Positions 18,341 to 28,925 of a stretch of DNA of 41,627 nucleotides are shown here, piece after piece; the stretch's first letter is position 1; the number at the start of each line of letters is the position of its first letter. Origin of the DNA: an uncultured Pelagibacteraceae bacterium (GTDB lineage Bacteria > Pseudomonadota > Alphaproteobacteria > Pelagibacterales > Pelagibacteraceae). The stretch lies in contig CACJGR010000006.1 in NCBI GenBank assembly GCA_902592985.1, positions 1 to 41,627 of the forward strand, given 5' to 3'. The notes below the pieces were generated by a model. The model was not told where the DNA came from. It saw nothing but the letters and a program-made list of their open reading frames with translations, and searched no databases. Position numbers and translations under genes: made by a program.

Positions 18341-19269
18341 TTATTTGATGCTCTGTAAAGACGATCATTAATAGTTTTTCCCATCCCAATATTTTTAATT
18401 TTTTGCACTGCAATTGATTTATATCCTTTATTTTTAATTTTTCTTAAACAAGAATATAAGTTTTTTGCAGCTTCTTTGAGGTTTTTATTTTTACATAAAT
18501 AATAATAATTAGGAGACTTGTCTGTTCTTTTTTTTATAAGAATGAATGCTTCGTCTTTTTTTGGTTTAATAATATTCATTCTAATAGGAATTCCAGGAGA
18601 ATAGTGTAATTTTGATTGACCAGGAGCAATATTTTTTAGTGGATTTATATCAATTTTAATTTTTTGATTTAAAACTTTTTCTATTTTTGAGACTTCAAGT
18701 CCACCTAGTCTTAATATTTTTGGAAAATTAACCAAACTAAGAATTGAAGATTCTATGCCTACTTTTGATTTACCACCATCTAAGATGTAACTTATTTTGT
18801 TTCCAAATTCTTCTTTAACGTCTTCAGCCTTTACAGAGCTTAATCTAGTTGATACATTTGCACTAGGCGCTGCAAGTGGGTAGTTTAAGATCTTCAATAA
18901 ATTTTTCAAAATTTTATGTTTAGGAAATCTAATAGCCAGTGTTTTATTATTGCTGGTAACAATTTTTGATATTTTTGAATTTTTTTTTAGTTTTAATACA
19001 AATGTGATTGGTCCTGGACAAAATTTTTTATAAAGTTTTTGAAATTTATCATTTATTAAACAATCTTTTTTTAAATTTGAAAGCTTAGAATAATGTACAA
19101 TTAAAGGGTTTGATTTAGGTCTTTTTTTTAATTTAAAGATTTTTTTTACAGCAGTAGTAGAATAAGCGTTTGCAGCCAATCCATAAACAGTTTCTGTAGG
19201 TACTGCTATACATTTGTTTTGATCAAGGTATTTTTTGGCTTTTTTGATATTTGAATGATTAAATTTCAT
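18337..19269 (-). CDS. L-threonylcarbamoyladenylate synthase, long Sua5 form
   Basis: A 310-residue enzyme making threonylcarbamoyl-AMP from threonine, bicarbonate and ATP, the first step of t6A37 modification of tRNAs that read ANN codons. The YrdC domain (about 5-190) has VPTETVYGLAANA and the substrate-binding KKRPKSNPL, then SANVSTRLSS. A linker with APGQSKLHYSPGIPIR joins it to a C-terminal Sua5 domain (about 225-310), which the shorter E. coli TsaC lacks. The gene is divergent from xseB with only 20 bases between the two start codons. Confidence 0.92.
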   Translation of the reverse strand: MKFNHSNIKKAKKYLDQNKCIAVPTETVYGLAANAYSTTAVKKIFKLKKRPKSNPLIVHYSKLSNLKKDCLINDKFQKLYKKFCPGPITFVLKLKKNSKISKIVTSNNKTLAIRFPKHKILKNLLKILNYPLAAPSANVSTRLSSVKAEDVKEEFGNKISYILDGGKSKVGIESSILSLVNFPKILRLGGLEVSKIEKVLNQKIKIDINPLKNIAPGQSKLHYSPGIPIRMNIIKPKKDEAFILIKKRTDKSPNYYYLCKNKNLKEAAKNLYSCLRKIKNKGYKSIAVQKIKNIGMGKTINDRLYRASNK

Positions 19270-19289
19270 GTATTAATACTTACTATTAT

Positions 19290-19541
19290 ATGAAAGATAA
19301 AAATTTACCAGACGATAATAATTCACAAACTCTTGATGAATTGACTAAAGATATAAATCAAATTATTGAACAGCTAGAAAAAGAAAAAAATCTCGAAAAT
19401 TCATTAAATAATTATCAAAAATTAATTAAGCTAAATAATATTATTGTAAAAAAATTTCAAAAAAAATCAAAGCATATAAATGAAATTACCCAGCAAAAAA
19501 TAAAAAATATAATCAATAAAAAAAATGCAAAAAAAACTTAA
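19290..19541 (+). CDS. xseB: exodeoxyribonuclease VII small subunit
   Basis: An 83-residue, helix-rich and very Lys/Asn-rich protein. The pattern LDELTKDINQIIEQLEKEKNLENSL, cited here by its LEKEKNLENSL part, and the following NYQKLIKLNN match the short, mostly helical XseB family. XseB binds the large subunit XseA to form a single-strand exonuclease; xseA is not in this window. The order xseB-ispA-dxs is common in proteobacteria and supports the call. The last 17 bases overlap ispA in another frame. Confidence 0.8.
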   Translation: MKDKNLPDDNNSQTLDELTKDINQIIEQLEKEKNLENSLNNYQKLIKLNNIIVKKFQKKSKHINEITQQKIKNIINKKNAKKT

Positions 19542-20397
19542 AAAAATTATAGTTGATACTAATATTTTTTTAAAAAATTTTATTAAACATCAAAAAAAAA
19601 CAGACTTAATTTTTCCAATGCAATATGGATTATTTCCAGGAGGTAAAAAAATTAGATCAAAAGTTTTAATAGATATAGGTTCATTATTTAGTGTAAATTA
19701 TAAAACACTAATTAAGGTCGGAGCCGCTATAGAATGTATTCATGCTTATTCTTTAATTCATGATGACCTTCCTTGTATGGACAATGATAGGTTTAGGAGA
19801 GGAAAGTTATCAACACATATAAAATATAACGAGTCAACAGCAGTATTGGCTGGAAATTCTCTTTTGACAATGGCCTTCGAAATTTTAAGTGATAAAAAAC
19901 TAATTATATCAGATAACATAAAAATTAATTTAATTAAAAAATTATCTGAATGTTCGGGTCACACAGGAATTGCTGGTGGACAATTCTTAGATTTAAGTTT
20001 TGAAAATAAAAAAATTTCTAAAAAAAAAATTATAGATATGGCAACAAAGAAAACTGGTAGATTATTTTCTTTTAGCTGTATGGTGCCTGCAATTATAAAA
20101 GGCAAAGATATAAATGTTATAAAATTTTTTGAAAAAATTGGTGCAGAAATTGGTTTACTTTTTCAAATTGCAGATGATTTAATTGATTATAGAGGCAAAA
20201 CTATAAAAGTTGGGAAAAAAACAAAAAAAGATCAAAAGCTAGGGAAAGCGACACTTATTAGTTTGCTAGGATACCAAAATACTATTATATATGGCGAAAA
20301 AATAAAATCTAAAATTATTAATAATTTAAAAAAATATGGATCAAAATCTAAAAATATTAACGAAACATTAAATTATATTTTAAAAAGAAATAAATGA
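19525..20397 (+). CDS. ispA: short-chain polyprenyl diphosphate synthase (FPP/GPP type)
   Basis: A 290-residue trans-prenyltransferase joining IPP units to allylic diphosphates. The first Asp-rich motif is in [17 protein letters not shown] and the second in [22 protein letters not shown] near residue 40 is the IPP-binding block. The two extra residues in DDLPCMDND are typical of bacterial farnesyl diphosphate synthases, which together with the xseB-ispA-dxs order supports IspA over geranylgeranyl synthases; the product length is inferred. The start lies within xseB, and the stop overlaps dxs in an ATGA junction. Confidence 0.9.
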   Translation: MQKKLKKIIVDTNIFLKNFIKHQKKTDLIFPMQYGLFPGGKKIRSKVLIDIGSLFSVNYKTLIKVGAAIECIHAYSLIHDDLPCMDNDRFRRGKLSTHIKYNESTAVLAGNSLLTMAFEILSDKKLIISDNIKINLIKKLSECSGHTGIAGGQFLDLSFENKKISKKKIIDMATKKTGRLFSFSCMVPAIIKGKDINVIKFFEKIGAEIGLLFQIADDLIDYRGKTIKVGKKTKKDQKLGKATLISLLGYQNTIIYGEKIKSKIINNLKKYGSKSKNINETLNYILKRNK

Positions 20398-22307
20398 ATA
20401 AAGATTATAAATATTTAAAAAACATAAATTTTCCTTCAGATATTAAAAAGTTATCAGCATCAGAACTTCAAAATTTAGCAGATGAAGTTAGAGAAGAATT
20501 AATTAGTGTCGTGTCTGAAACAGGGGGACACTTAGGAGCGGGTCTTGGTGTTATTGAACTTACAGTTGCGCTGCATTATATTTTTGATACACCAAATGAT
20601 AAGTTAATTTGGGATGTAGGACACCAAAGTTATCCTCACAAAATTTTAACAGGAAGAAAAGATAAAATTAGAACTTTAAGACAAGGTAATGGCTTATCTG
20701 GTTTTACAAAAAGATCAGAAAGTGAGTATGATCCATTTGGTGCAGCTCATAGCTCTACATCAATCTCATCTGCGCTTGGAATAGCTATGGCCAATAAACT
20801 TTCCAATAGATCAAATAACGTAATTGCCGTTATTGGAGATGGTGCAATTAGTGCTGGGATGGCATATGAAGCAATGAATAACGCGGGAACCTCAAATACA
20901 AAAATGATTGTTATTTTAAATGATAATGATATGTCAATTGCAAAACCAGTAGGGGCAATGAGATCCTACTTAGCAAAATTATTTTCAGGAAAAGTTTATT
21001 TTAGCTTAAGAGAAATTTTTAAATTAATTATTTCTTCCTTCTCAAAAAGATTTAGTGATAAAGCAGGTAAAGCTGAAGACTTTTTAAGATCAGCAGTTAC
21101 TGGAGGAACTCTTTTTAACTCGTTGGGCTTTCATTATATTGGACCAATAAATGGTCATGATCTAAACGTTTTGATACCAATTTTAAAAAATGCAAAGAAT
21201 TCTAAGCACGAAGGTCCAATTATGATTCATATAAAAACTCAAAAAGGAAAAGGTTATTCATATGCTGAAAAGGCAAATGATCATTATCATGGAGTTTCAA
21301 AATTTAATGTTCAAACTGGAGTACAAGAAAAATCCAAAACTAATATTCCAGCTTATACAAAAGTATTTGCTAATACTCTAATTAAACATGCTGAAAGGGA
21401 TAGCAAAATAATTGGTATTACAGCAGCAATGCCATCTGGAACCGGATTAGATACTTTTGGGGAAAAATTTCCAAAAAGAATGTTTGACGTTGGAATAGCT
21501 GAACAACATGCTGTTACTTTTGCCGCAGGTTTGGCCACAGAAGGATTAAAACCTTATGTAGCAATTTATTCAACATTTTTACAAAGAGCATATGATCAAG
21601 TTGTTCATGATGTAGCAATTCAAAAACTTCCCGTTAGATTTGCGATTGATAGGGCAGGGTTGGTTGGAGCAGATGGACCTACTCATGCTGGTTCATTTGA
21701 TATTACTTATTTATCTACATTGCCAAATTTTATTGTTATGGCCGCAAGCAACGAAGCAGAACTTGTTAGAATGATTAATACATCTGTTGAGATTAATGAT
21801 AGACCAACTGCTTTTAGGTATCCTAGAGGAGCTGGCATAGGTATAGAATTGCCATCTATTGATGAAAAATTAGAAATTGGCAAAGGAAAAATAATATTAG
21901 AAGGTAAAAAATTAGCAGTCCTGAGTTTTGGTGCGAGGCTAAATGAATGTATAAATGCAGCGGAAAATTTAAAAAAAAAGGGTATTAATGTTACAGTTGT
22001 TGATGCAAGATTCGCCAAACCTTTGGATGAAAATTTAATATGGCAACTTGCAACCGACCATGATGCAATTCTTACAATTGAAGAGGGTTCTATAGGAGGA
22101 TTTGGATCTCATGTAACTCAATTTTTATCAGAAAAAAATTTATTAGATAAAGATTTAAAATTTAGATCAATGATATTTCCGGATAAATTTATTGATCAAG
22201 ATAAACCGGATGTTATGTATAAAATAGTTGGACTAGATTCAAATTCAATTGAAGAGAAAATTTTAGACACTCTTGATTCAAATATTGTGTTACAAAAACA
22301 AAAATAA
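20394..22307 (+). CDS. dxs: 1-deoxy-D-xylulose-5-phosphate synthase
   Basis: A 637-residue thiamine-diphosphate enzyme that condenses pyruvate and glyceraldehyde-3-phosphate, the entry step of the MEP isoprenoid route. The ThDP site is [18 protein letters not shown] with the later [31 protein letters not shown] is the N-terminal signature, cited by its GHLGAGLG core. The transketolase middle domain has [17 protein letters not shown] and the Glu that activates the cofactor; [14 protein letters not shown] follows. The length is normal. It overlaps ispA by 4 bases and converges on aroC with a 4-base gap. Confidence 0.97.
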   Translation: MNKDYKYLKNINFPSDIKKLSASELQNLADEVREELISVVSETGGHLGAGLGVIELTVALHYIFDTPNDKLIWDVGHQSYPHKILTGRKDKIRTLRQGNGLSGFTKRSESEYDPFGAAHSSTSISSALGIAMANKLSNRSNNVIAVIGDGAISAGMAYEAMNNAGTSNTKMIVILNDNDMSIAKPVGAMRSYLAKLFSGKVYFSLREIFKLIISSFSKRFSDKAGKAEDFLRSAVTGGTLFNSLGFHYIGPINGHDLNVLIPILKNAKNSKHEGPIMIHIKTQKGKGYSYAEKANDHYHGVSKFNVQTGVQEKSKTNIPAYTKVFANTLIKHAERDSKIIGITAAMPSGTGLDTFGEKFPKRMFDVGIAEQHAVTFAAGLATEGLKPYVAIYSTFLQRAYDQVVHDVAIQKLPVRFAIDRAGLVGADGPTHAGSFDITYLSTLPNFIVMAASNEAELVRMINTSVEINDRPTAFRYPRGAGIGIELPSIDEKLEIGKGKIILEGKKLAVLSFGARLNECINAAENLKKKGINVTVVDARFAKPLDENLIWQLATDHDAILTIEEGSIGGFGSHVTQFLSEKNLLDKDLKFRSMIFPDKFIDQDKPDVMYKIVGLDSNSIEEKILDTLDSNIVLQKQK

Positions 22308-22311
22308 ATTT

Positions 22312-23394
22312 TTAACTACACTGCGCTTTATTCATTAGATAATGGTCTAGTAGTACACAGTTTAACATAGCCTCACCAACTGGTACAGCACGTATTCCAA
22401 CACAAGGATCGTGTCTTCCTTTAACTGATATTGATGTATTTTTGCCAAATTTATCAATTGTCTTTCTGCTTTTTAAAATTGATGAAGTAGGTTTAACGGC
22501 AAAAGAAACTATGATCTCTTGACCAGTTGAAATTCCTCCAAGAATTCCACCAGCATTATTTGAATTAAATTTTATTTTTTTTCCTTTTTGAGAAATCTCA
22601 TCAGAATTTTGTTCACCAGTTAATTGAGCAGAGTTCATGCCAGATCCAATGTTAACTCCTTTGACAGCATTAATGCTCATCATAGCTGATGCTATATCCA
22701 TATCTAACTTAGAGTAAATTGGAGCACCCAAACCAATAGGCAGCCCTCTAGCTCTTACTTGAATTATTGCTCCACAAGATGAGCCTGATTTTCTTATACT
22801 TAATAAATATTTTTTCCACAGTTTTACTATTGACTTATCTGGGCAAAAGAATGAATTTTTTCTGATTTCCTTGTCATTCCATTTTTTTATATCACATCCA
22901 AGAATTCCTAATTGAGTGACGGCACCAATAACTTTAAATTTTTTTCCAATTTTATTTTCTAGAACTTTTTTTGCTATAGCACCTGCAGCAACTCTACTAG
23001 CCGTTTCTCTAGCAGATTGCCTTCCACCTCCACGATAATCTCTAATTCCATATTTTTTAAGATATGTAAAATCTGCATGACCAGGTCTAAACTTATTTTT
23101 AATTGTCTCGTAATCTCTTGATCTCATATCTTTATTGTAAATTATTAAAGAAATAGGAGTTCCAGTTGTTTTTCCTTCAAATATACCTGATAGAATTTGA
23201 ACTTTATCATCCTCTTTACGTTGACTAGTAAATTTTGATTGACCAGGTTTTCTTTTATTTAATTCAGATTGGATATCTTGTTCTTTTATATTAATATTTG
23301 GTGGACATCCATCAACTATACAGCCTATTGCAGGCCCATGGGATTCTCCCCATGTTGTGAAACGAAATATCTTTCCAAAAGTGTTAAATGACAT
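22312..23394 (-). CDS. aroC: chorismate synthase
   Basis: A 360-residue enzyme that removes phosphate from EPSP to give chorismate, needing reduced FMN. Family blocks are [17 protein letters not shown] near the N-terminus (with TTWGESHG), [27 protein letters not shown] (cited by its [13 protein letters not shown] part), and [14 protein letters not shown] near the C-terminus. The length is typical. It is divergent from pdxH, with 33 bases between the start codons. Confidence 0.97.
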   Translation of the reverse strand: MSFNTFGKIFRFTTWGESHGPAIGCIVDGCPPNINIKEQDIQSELNKRKPGQSKFTSQRKEDDKVQILSGIFEGKTTGTPISLIIYNKDMRSRDYETIKNKFRPGHADFTYLKKYGIRDYRGGGRQSARETASRVAAGAIAKKVLENKIGKKFKVIGAVTQLGILGCDIKKWNDKEIRKNSFFCPDKSIVKLWKKYLLSIRKSGSSCGAIIQVRARGLPIGLGAPIYSKLDMDIASAMMSINAVKGVNIGSGMNSAQLTGEQNSDEISQKGKKIKFNSNNAGGILGGISTGQEIIVSFAVKPTSSILKSRKTIDKFGKNTSISVKGRHDPCVGIRAVPVGEAMLNCVLLDHYLMNKAQCS

Positions 23395-23427
23395 TAATTA
23401 TATTATATAGATTATTTTGTTAAAATT

Positions 23428-24051
23428 ATGAATCAAAAAAACTCATTAGGCCTTAATAGTTGTTTTTTAGATCTAAATGATCCAATTCAATTGTTTAATG
23501 TCTGGATGAATGAGGCAAAAAAAACTGAACCAAATGACCCTAATGCTCTTTCTTTGGCAACAGCAGATAAAAACGGAACACCTTCTGTTAGAATCGTTTT
23601 ACTAAAAGATTTTAGCAAAGATGGTTTTACTTTTTATACAAACCTAGATAGTCCAAAAAGTTTAGATATTGAAGACAATCCAAGAGCCGAAATGTGTTTT
23701 CACTGGAAAAGTTTACAGCGTCAAGTTAGAGTTTTTGGATCACTTAATAAAACGTCTGATGAGGTAGCTGATAAATATTTTAGTTCTAGAGATTATGATA
23801 GTAAAATAGGAGCATGGGCATCCGAACAATCTAAAACTTTACAAAATAGAAGTGATCTATTTAAAAGAGTTGATGGATTTAAAAAAACTTATCCTGAAAC
23901 TGGAAATGTGCCAAGACCAGAAAATTGGTCTGGATGGATTTTAGAACCAACAATAATTGAATTTTGGTTAGAAGGACCAAATAGAATTCATGAAAGAATG
24001 AGATATTATAAAGAATTAAATAATTGGATAAAAAAATTACTTAATCCCTAA
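23428..24051 (+). CDS. pdxH: pyridoxamine/pyridoxine 5'-phosphate oxidase
   Basis: A 207-residue FMN enzyme that oxidises PNP or PMP to the active cofactor PLP. Recognisable blocks are NALSLATADKNGTPSVRIVLLKDF (cited by its ATADKNGTPSVR part), GFTFYTNLDSPK, FHWKSLQRQVRVFGS, and the C-terminal EFWLEGPNRIHERMRY, the usual site of the conserved Arg and His that bind substrate. The length is close to the usual 210-220. The end overlaps the convergent polyprenyl synthase gene by 4 bases, sharing the CTAA that stops both. Confidence 0.95.
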   Translation: MNQKNSLGLNSCFLDLNDPIQLFNVWMNEAKKTEPNDPNALSLATADKNGTPSVRIVLLKDFSKDGFTFYTNLDSPKSLDIEDNPRAEMCFHWKSLQRQVRVFGSLNKTSDEVADKYFSSRDYDSKIGAWASEQSKTLQNRSDLFKRVDGFKKTYPETGNVPRPENWSGWILEPTIIEFWLEGPNRIHERMRYYKELNNWIKKLLNP

Positions 24052-25061
24052 AAAGATCTTTCTAAACTAAAAGTAGTTAAATTTTCTAGAACTCTTTTTT
24101 CTTCTGAGTCTGGAAATATACTTAGTGAATTTGAAGCAAGATTAATAAAATGTTCTGCTTTTTTATAACATTGGTTCGTTATATTGTATTTTACAATTAA
24201 GTTTAATGTGAATTTTAAATCATTTTCTGATTTTGTATTTTTTTTAAATATATCTTTTAAATTTTGTTTTTCCACATTGTTGATTTGTTGAAATAACAAA
24301 ATTATAGGTAAAGTAATTTTACCTTCATAAAAATCATTTCCTATTCTTTTACCAAAAAGTTTTATTTCAGAATTATAATCCAAAGTATCATCCGCAATTT
24401 GAAACGTGAGTCCTAAATTTTTTCCATAAAATTCTAATGCATCTTTTTCTTTATTTTTTTTATTAGCCAAAATTGCACCTACTTTAGTGGATGCAGAAAA
24501 AAGAACTGCTGTTTTTGTGGAAATTATTTTTAAGTAAGTTTCTTCAAGCATATCAATCTCACCTTTGTGTTGTAATTGAAGAATTTCACCTTGAGCAATT
24601 TTTGAAGATGTAGATGATAATAATTTTAATATTTCTAAACTTCCATCTTCAACCATCATTTCAAAACAACGACTTAACAAATAATCACCAACTAAAATTG
24701 ACGATTGATTACCCCAAATTGAATTTATTGTTTTTTTTCCTCTCCTAACATTGCTAACATCTATTACATCATCGTGCATTAGAGTTGCTGCGTGTATTAA
24801 TTCAACACATGCCGCCAAATTTATATCTCGACTACCTTTTGAATAACTACATAGTTTTGCAGAACCAAGAGTTAAAAGAGCTCGCAATCTTTTTCCTCCA
24901 GTTTTAATATGGTAGTTAGTCATTTTTTGGACTAGGGCCACATCACTATTAAGTTTAGTTTTAATTTTTTCTTCAACTAAAACTAATTTATCCTCAACAG
25001 AATTCTTAAGGTCGAAATAAGAATTATTTATTTGATTTTTAAGTTGAACTACAGTTCCCAT
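24048..25061 (-). CDS. long-chain polyprenyl diphosphate synthase (IspB type)
   Basis: A 337-residue trans-prenyltransferase, longer than the IspA of this window. It has the first Asp-rich motif in MHDDVIDVSNVRRG, GGKRLRALLTLGSA upstream, and FQIADDTLDYNSE as the second motif. The absence of a two-residue insert in the first motif and the small residues before it fit enzymes making side chains of eight to ten isoprenes for ubiquinone. Chain length cannot be fixed by eye. It reads towards pdxH and is divergent from the S49 peptidase gene. Confidence 0.9.
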   Translation of the reverse strand: MGTVVQLKNQINNSYFDLKNSVEDKLVLVEEKIKTKLNSDVALVQKMTNYHIKTGGKRLRALLTLGSAKLCSYSKGSRDINLAACVELIHAATLMHDDVIDVSNVRRGKKTINSIWGNQSSILVGDYLLSRCFEMMVEDGSLEILKLLSSTSSKIAQGEILQLQHKGEIDMLEETYLKIISTKTAVLFSASTKVGAILANKKNKEKDALEFYGKNLGLTFQIADDTLDYNSEIKLFGKRIGNDFYEGKITLPIILLFQQINNVEKQNLKDIFKKNTKSENDLKFTLNLIVKYNITNQCYKKAEHFINLASNSLSIFPDSEEKRVLENLTTFSLERSF

Positions 25062-25104
25062 AAATTTAAGTTAATATAATTAAGCGTTATTTATTACTTA
25101 TCAA

Positions 25105-25132
25105 TTGACGCACCTTAATCTTCAACTATAAG
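25105..25132 (+). promoter_or_regulatory. probable promoter of the S49 peptidase-glyQS run
   Basis: TTGACG and TATAAG are separated by 16 bases, close to the sigma-70 consensus (TTGACA, TATAAT). The start point would fall near 25139, giving a leader of about 34 bases with TAAGGA before the ATG at 25173. No alternative gene start lies nearby on this strand. Confidence 0.6.
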
Positions 25133-25172
25133 TAGACTTTATATTAAATCAAAAATTCTATAAGGATTGTTA

Positions 25173-25982
25173 ATGTTTTCATTTTTTAAAAAGAAAAAAA
25201 TCATCGCTCATTTGAGACTAAGCGGGGTAATCGGAAATGTTGGTAAATTTAAACAAGGAATGGACTTTTCTGGACAAGAAGAAATTATAAAAAAGGCTTT
25301 TTCTTTAAAAAAAGCAATTGCAATTGCTGTAACAATCAATTCTCCTGGTGGTTCACCAGTTCAATCACATTTAATTTACAAATATATTAGAAGATTAGCA
25401 AAAAAAAATAAAAAAAAAGTATTAGTATTTGCCGAAGATGTTGCGGCTTCAGGAGGCTATTTGATAGCCTGCGCTGGTGATGAAATATATGCAAATTCCA
25501 GCTCGATCATTGGATCAATTGGAGTAATTTATTCTTCATTTGGTTTTAAAGAATTAATAAAAAAAATTGGCGTAGAAAGAAGAGTGCACACAGCTGGAAA
25601 AAATAAAAGCACTTTAGACCCATTTCTTGAAGAAAAAAGCGAAGATATTGAAAGGCTTAAAAATATTCAATTAGATCTCCATAAAGATTTTATAAAAGTA
25701 GTTGAAGATAGTAGAGGATCTAAACTTAATAAAAGTAATGACATCGAATTATTTTCAGGTGAATTTTGGTCGGGCACTAAAGCAAAAGAACTAGGTTTAA
25801 TTGATGGAATTGGAAATGCTGATCAAATTTTAAGAGAAAAATTTGGAGAAGATGTAGTAATTAAAAAATTTGAAAAAACTAAAGGTTGGTTAAGTAAAAA
25901 ACTTTCATCTTCAGGAGATCAAATGGATCAACTTGCAAATGTCTTAGAAGAAAGATCTATCTGGCAAAGATATGGTTTCTAA
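25173..25982 (+). CDS. S49 family serine peptidase (SppA/SohB-like)
   Basis: A 269-residue peptidase of the signal-peptide-peptidase A family. The catalytic Ser is in [17 protein letters not shown] (S93) and the likely general-base Lys in [11 protein letters not shown] (K145); [10 protein letters not shown] marks the substrate-binding strand. No N-terminal membrane helix or signal peptide is present ([14 protein letters not shown]), unlike E. coli SohB or SppA, so it may be cytoplasmic or peripherally bound. I choose the ATG at 25173 because AAGGA lies six bases before it; the in-frame TTG at 25167 abuts that site and is unlikely. The stop overlaps glyQ by 11 bases. Confidence 0.88.
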   Translation: MFSFFKKKKIIAHLRLSGVIGNVGKFKQGMDFSGQEEIIKKAFSLKKAIAIAVTINSPGGSPVQSHLIYKYIRRLAKKNKKKVLVFAEDVAASGGYLIACAGDEIYANSSSIIGSIGVIYSSFGFKELIKKIGVERRVHTAGKNKSTLDPFLEEKSEDIERLKNIQLDLHKDFIKVVEDSRGSKLNKSNDIELFSGEFWSGTKAKELGLIDGIGNADQILREKFGEDVVIKKFEKTKGWLSKKLSSSGDQMDQLANVLEERSIWQRYGF

Positions 25983-26856
25983 AAAAAAAAATAAAAAACC
26001 TAAATTTCAAACATTTCAAGATACAATCTTGAATCTTCAAAAATATTGGAGCAAACAAGGATGTGTTATTTTACAACCTTATGACATGGAGATTGGTGCT
26101 GGAACTTTTCATCCTGCTACTACACTAAGATCATTAGGACCAAATTCATGGAAAACCGCTTATGTACAACCATCTAGAAGACCAACAGATGGAAGATATG
26201 GTGACAATCCTAATAGACTTCAGCATTATTATCAATTTCAGGTATTAATAAAACCTTCACCAAAAGATATAAAAAAATTGTATTTAAATAGTTTAAAAGT
26301 CGTAGGAATAAACCATAAAGAGCATGACATAAGATTTGTTGAGGATGATTGGGAGAGCCCTACGCTTGGAGCGGCAGGCCTTGGCTGGGAAGTTTGGTGT
26401 GATGGAATGGAAATAACCCAATTTACATATTTTCAACAGATGGCAGGAATAGAATGTAAACCAGTTTCTGTAGAACTTACGTATGGTCTTGAAAGAATTT
26501 GCATGTTTACGCAGCAAAAAAAAAATGTATTTGATTTATCTTGGAATGACGAAGGTGTAAAATATAGAAATGTATTTTATCAAGCTGAAAAAGAATTTTC
26601 AGCATATAATTTTGAACATGCAAATACAGATAATTTATTTAAAATATTTGATATGTTGGAACAAGAAAGTAAGTCATTATTAGAAAAAAATTTATCATTG
26701 CCAGCTTACGACCAATGTTTAAAAGCAAGCCATGTATTTAATATACTTGATGCAAGAGGAGTAATTAGCGTTGCTCAAAGGACAGAGTACATTTCTAGAA
26801 TAAGAGAAGCCACAAAAGGCGCTGGTGAAATTTGGTTAAAAAGCCAAACAAAATAA
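25972..26856 (+). CDS. glyQ: glycyl-tRNA synthetase alpha subunit
   Basis: A 294-residue class II catalytic subunit of the bacterial alpha2-beta2 glycyl-tRNA synthetase. It has the signature opening [24 protein letters not shown] (cited by [13 protein letters not shown]), [40 protein letters not shown] (motif 2 region, cited by [12 protein letters not shown]) and [12 protein letters not shown]. The length is typical. The ATG lies inside the peptidase gene's last codons, and the stop overlaps the glyS ATG in a TAATG junction, helping balanced synthesis of the two subunits. Confidence 0.97.
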   Translation: MVSKKKNKKPKFQTFQDTILNLQKYWSKQGCVILQPYDMEIGAGTFHPATTLRSLGPNSWKTAYVQPSRRPTDGRYGDNPNRLQHYYQFQVLIKPSPKDIKKLYLNSLKVVGINHKEHDIRFVEDDWESPTLGAAGLGWEVWCDGMEITQFTYFQQMAGIECKPVSVELTYGLERICMFTQQKKNVFDLSWNDEGVKYRNVFYQAEKEFSAYNFEHANTDNLFKIFDMLEQESKSLLEKNLSLPAYDQCLKASHVFNILDARGVISVAQRTEYISRIREATKGAGEIWLKSQTK

Positions 26857-28925
26857 TGTCAGAGTTTTTTTTAGAGCTTTTCAGCGAAGAAATACCAGTA
26901 AATTTGCAAAAAAATACTAGAGAAATACTTTTGAAAAATTTTAAAGATTTTTTTGAAAAAGAAAATATTATTTTTTCTGGAAAAAGTCTGTCCTTTTCTA
27001 CACCAAATAGACTTTTAATTTTATTTAATAGAATAAACAAAGAAGTAATTCAAAAAGCTGAAGAAATAAGAGGTCCCAATATTAATTCACCAGAACAAGC
27101 TTTAGAAGGTTTTTTAAGGTCCAACAACATAACGAAAGAAAAAATTTTTAAAAAAAATACGGATAAAGGAGAATTTTATTTTTATAAAAAGCTAGAAAAA
27201 AAAATTAATACAGTTGATTTATTAGAGGAAAATATTCCACAAATACTTAATAAAATATCCTGGAAAAAATCAATGAAATGGGGCGATTTTGATCTTAATT
27301 GGGCAAGACCATTAAAATCAATATTAGCAATATTTGATAATAAAAGTCTAGAATTTGATTACCATCATCTTAAAAGCTCTAATTCAACATATATTGATAA
27401 AGAATTTGAAGACAAAAAAAAAACTTTTAAAAATTTTAAATCTTATAAAAACTATTTCAAGAAGTCAGGAATCATCATTGATCAAAACTTAAGGAAACAA
27501 TTTATTGAGAAAAAGCTTCGAAAAAACGCAAAAATAAAAAACCTTGTTTTAGAAATTGATAACAAACTATTGGATATTGTTACAAATTTAGTTGAAAAAC
27601 CTAATATTTTAATTTGTAAATTTGATTCAAAATTTTTGAATATACCAAAAGAAATATTAATCATTACAATGAAGCATCATCAGAGATATTTTCATACTTT
27701 TGATAATAAGGGAAATATTACTAATCAATTTTTGGTTGTAGCAAACAATAAAGATCTAAAAGGTTTTATTAAATCTGGCAATGAAAGAGTCGTTGAAGCG
27801 AGATTAAATGATGCTCAATTTTTTTGGAAAAAAAATAAATCACAAAATTTAGTTAAGCAAATTATAAAGCTTAAAATGATGAATTATTTTAAGGGACTTG
27901 GTTCTTATTTCGATAAAGTTCAAAGAATGAGAAAACTTGGAGGAACTATTTCTGATGAATTATTGATAAGTAAAGAAAAAGTTGAAGTATCAAGTTCTAT
28001 TTGTAAAGTTGATTTAATGTCTGATTTAGTTAGTGAATATCCTGAGCTTCAAGGAATTATGGGTGGATATTTCGCTGAAGCTCAAGGTTTTGATAAAGAT
28101 ATCTCTTTAGCAGTTAAAGAACATTACTTGCCCATTGGTCTTGATAGCAATACACCTAAAAAACCATTCAGTATTGCATTAGCTTTATCAGATAAACTAG
28201 ATACATTAGTTGGATTTTTTGGAATTGATCATAAACCAACGAGCTCAAAAGATCCTTACGCATTACGAAGAGCAGCTCTTGGATTAATTAGATTGTTAAT
28301 CGAGAACAATAAAGAATTTAAAATAAAAGATTTAATAAACTACTCCATAAAACTTTATGAAGAACAATCTTTTAAATTTACAAACAAACTAATTCAAAAA
28401 GATTTAGCAGAGTTTTTGTTGGAACGTTTAAGATATTATATGAGAGAAAAAAATATTCGATCAGATATTATTGATGCCAGTTTAAATTCTTTTGGTATAA
28501 ATCAAATAACAAAAATATATAAAAAATCTATTGTATTAAATAAATTTATAAATAAGGAAATTGGAAATAATATTATTTCAAGTTATAAGAGGGCATCTAA
28601 TATTTTGACATATGAATTAAATAATAAAGAATTAAAAATTTATAATTCTGTAGATCCTGTGCTTTTTAAAAGTGAATACGAAAAAAATTTATATAAAAAA
28701 ATACATGAATTAAGAAAATATTTTACAAGCATAAATAGAGATGAAAATTTTGAGTTAACGCTAAAAAATTTAGCTGAGTCAAAAAAAGTTATTTTTGAAT
28801 TTTTTGATAATGTAAAAGTAAATGATGAAGATAAGGCAATTCAAAAAAATCGATTGGAACTTTTAAATATGTTATGCAAAACATTTGACAATTTTATAAT
28901 TTTTTCAAGTATTGAAAGTTTGTAG
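26856..28925 (+). CDS. glyS: glycyl-tRNA synthetase beta subunit
   Basis: A 689-residue beta subunit that binds tRNA-Gly and is required with GlyQ for charging. It starts [15 protein letters not shown], the usual opening of the family, from the ATG that overlaps the glyQ stop. An in-frame TTG at 26832 would add eight residues from inside glyQ and is rejected. Conserved blocks include WKKSMKWGDFDLNWARP, TMKHHQRYF, EARLNDAQFFW, DLVSEYPELQGIMGGYFAE, and SKDPYALRRAALG. The length fits the family (about 690). The ppdK start codon overlaps its stop. Confidence 0.96.
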   Translation: MSEFFLELFSEEIPVNLQKNTREILLKNFKDFFEKENIIFSGKSLSFSTPNRLLILFNRINKEVIQKAEEIRGPNINSPEQALEGFLRSNNITKEKIFKKNTDKGEFYFYKKLEKKINTVDLLEENIPQILNKISWKKSMKWGDFDLNWARPLKSILAIFDNKSLEFDYHHLKSSNSTYIDKEFEDKKKTFKNFKSYKNYFKKSGIIIDQNLRKQFIEKKLRKNAKIKNLVLEIDNKLLDIVTNLVEKPNILICKFDSKFLNIPKEILIITMKHHQRYFHTFDNKGNITNQFLVVANNKDLKGFIKSGNERVVEARLNDAQFFWKKNKSQNLVKQIIKLKMMNYFKGLGSYFDKVQRMRKLGGTISDELLISKEKVEVSSSICKVDLMSDLVSEYPELQGIMGGYFAEAQGFDKDISLAVKEHYLPIGLDSNTPKKPFSIALALSDKLDTLVGFFGIDHKPTSSKDPYALRRAALGLIRLLIENNKEFKIKDLINYSIKLYEEQSFKFTNKLIQKDLAEFLLERLRYYMREKNIRSDIIDASLNSFGINQITKIYKKSIVLNKFINKEIGNNIISSYKRASNILTYELNNKELKIYNSVDPVLFKSEYEKNLYKKIHELRKYFTSINRDENFELTLKNLAESKKVIFEFFDNVKVNDEDKAIQKNRLELLNMLCKTFDNFIIFSSIESL

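Noticed and set aside
26832-26855. TTG start for glyS inside glyQ
   Set aside because: The ATG at 26856 gives the normal family N-terminus and a TAATG coupling with glyQ.
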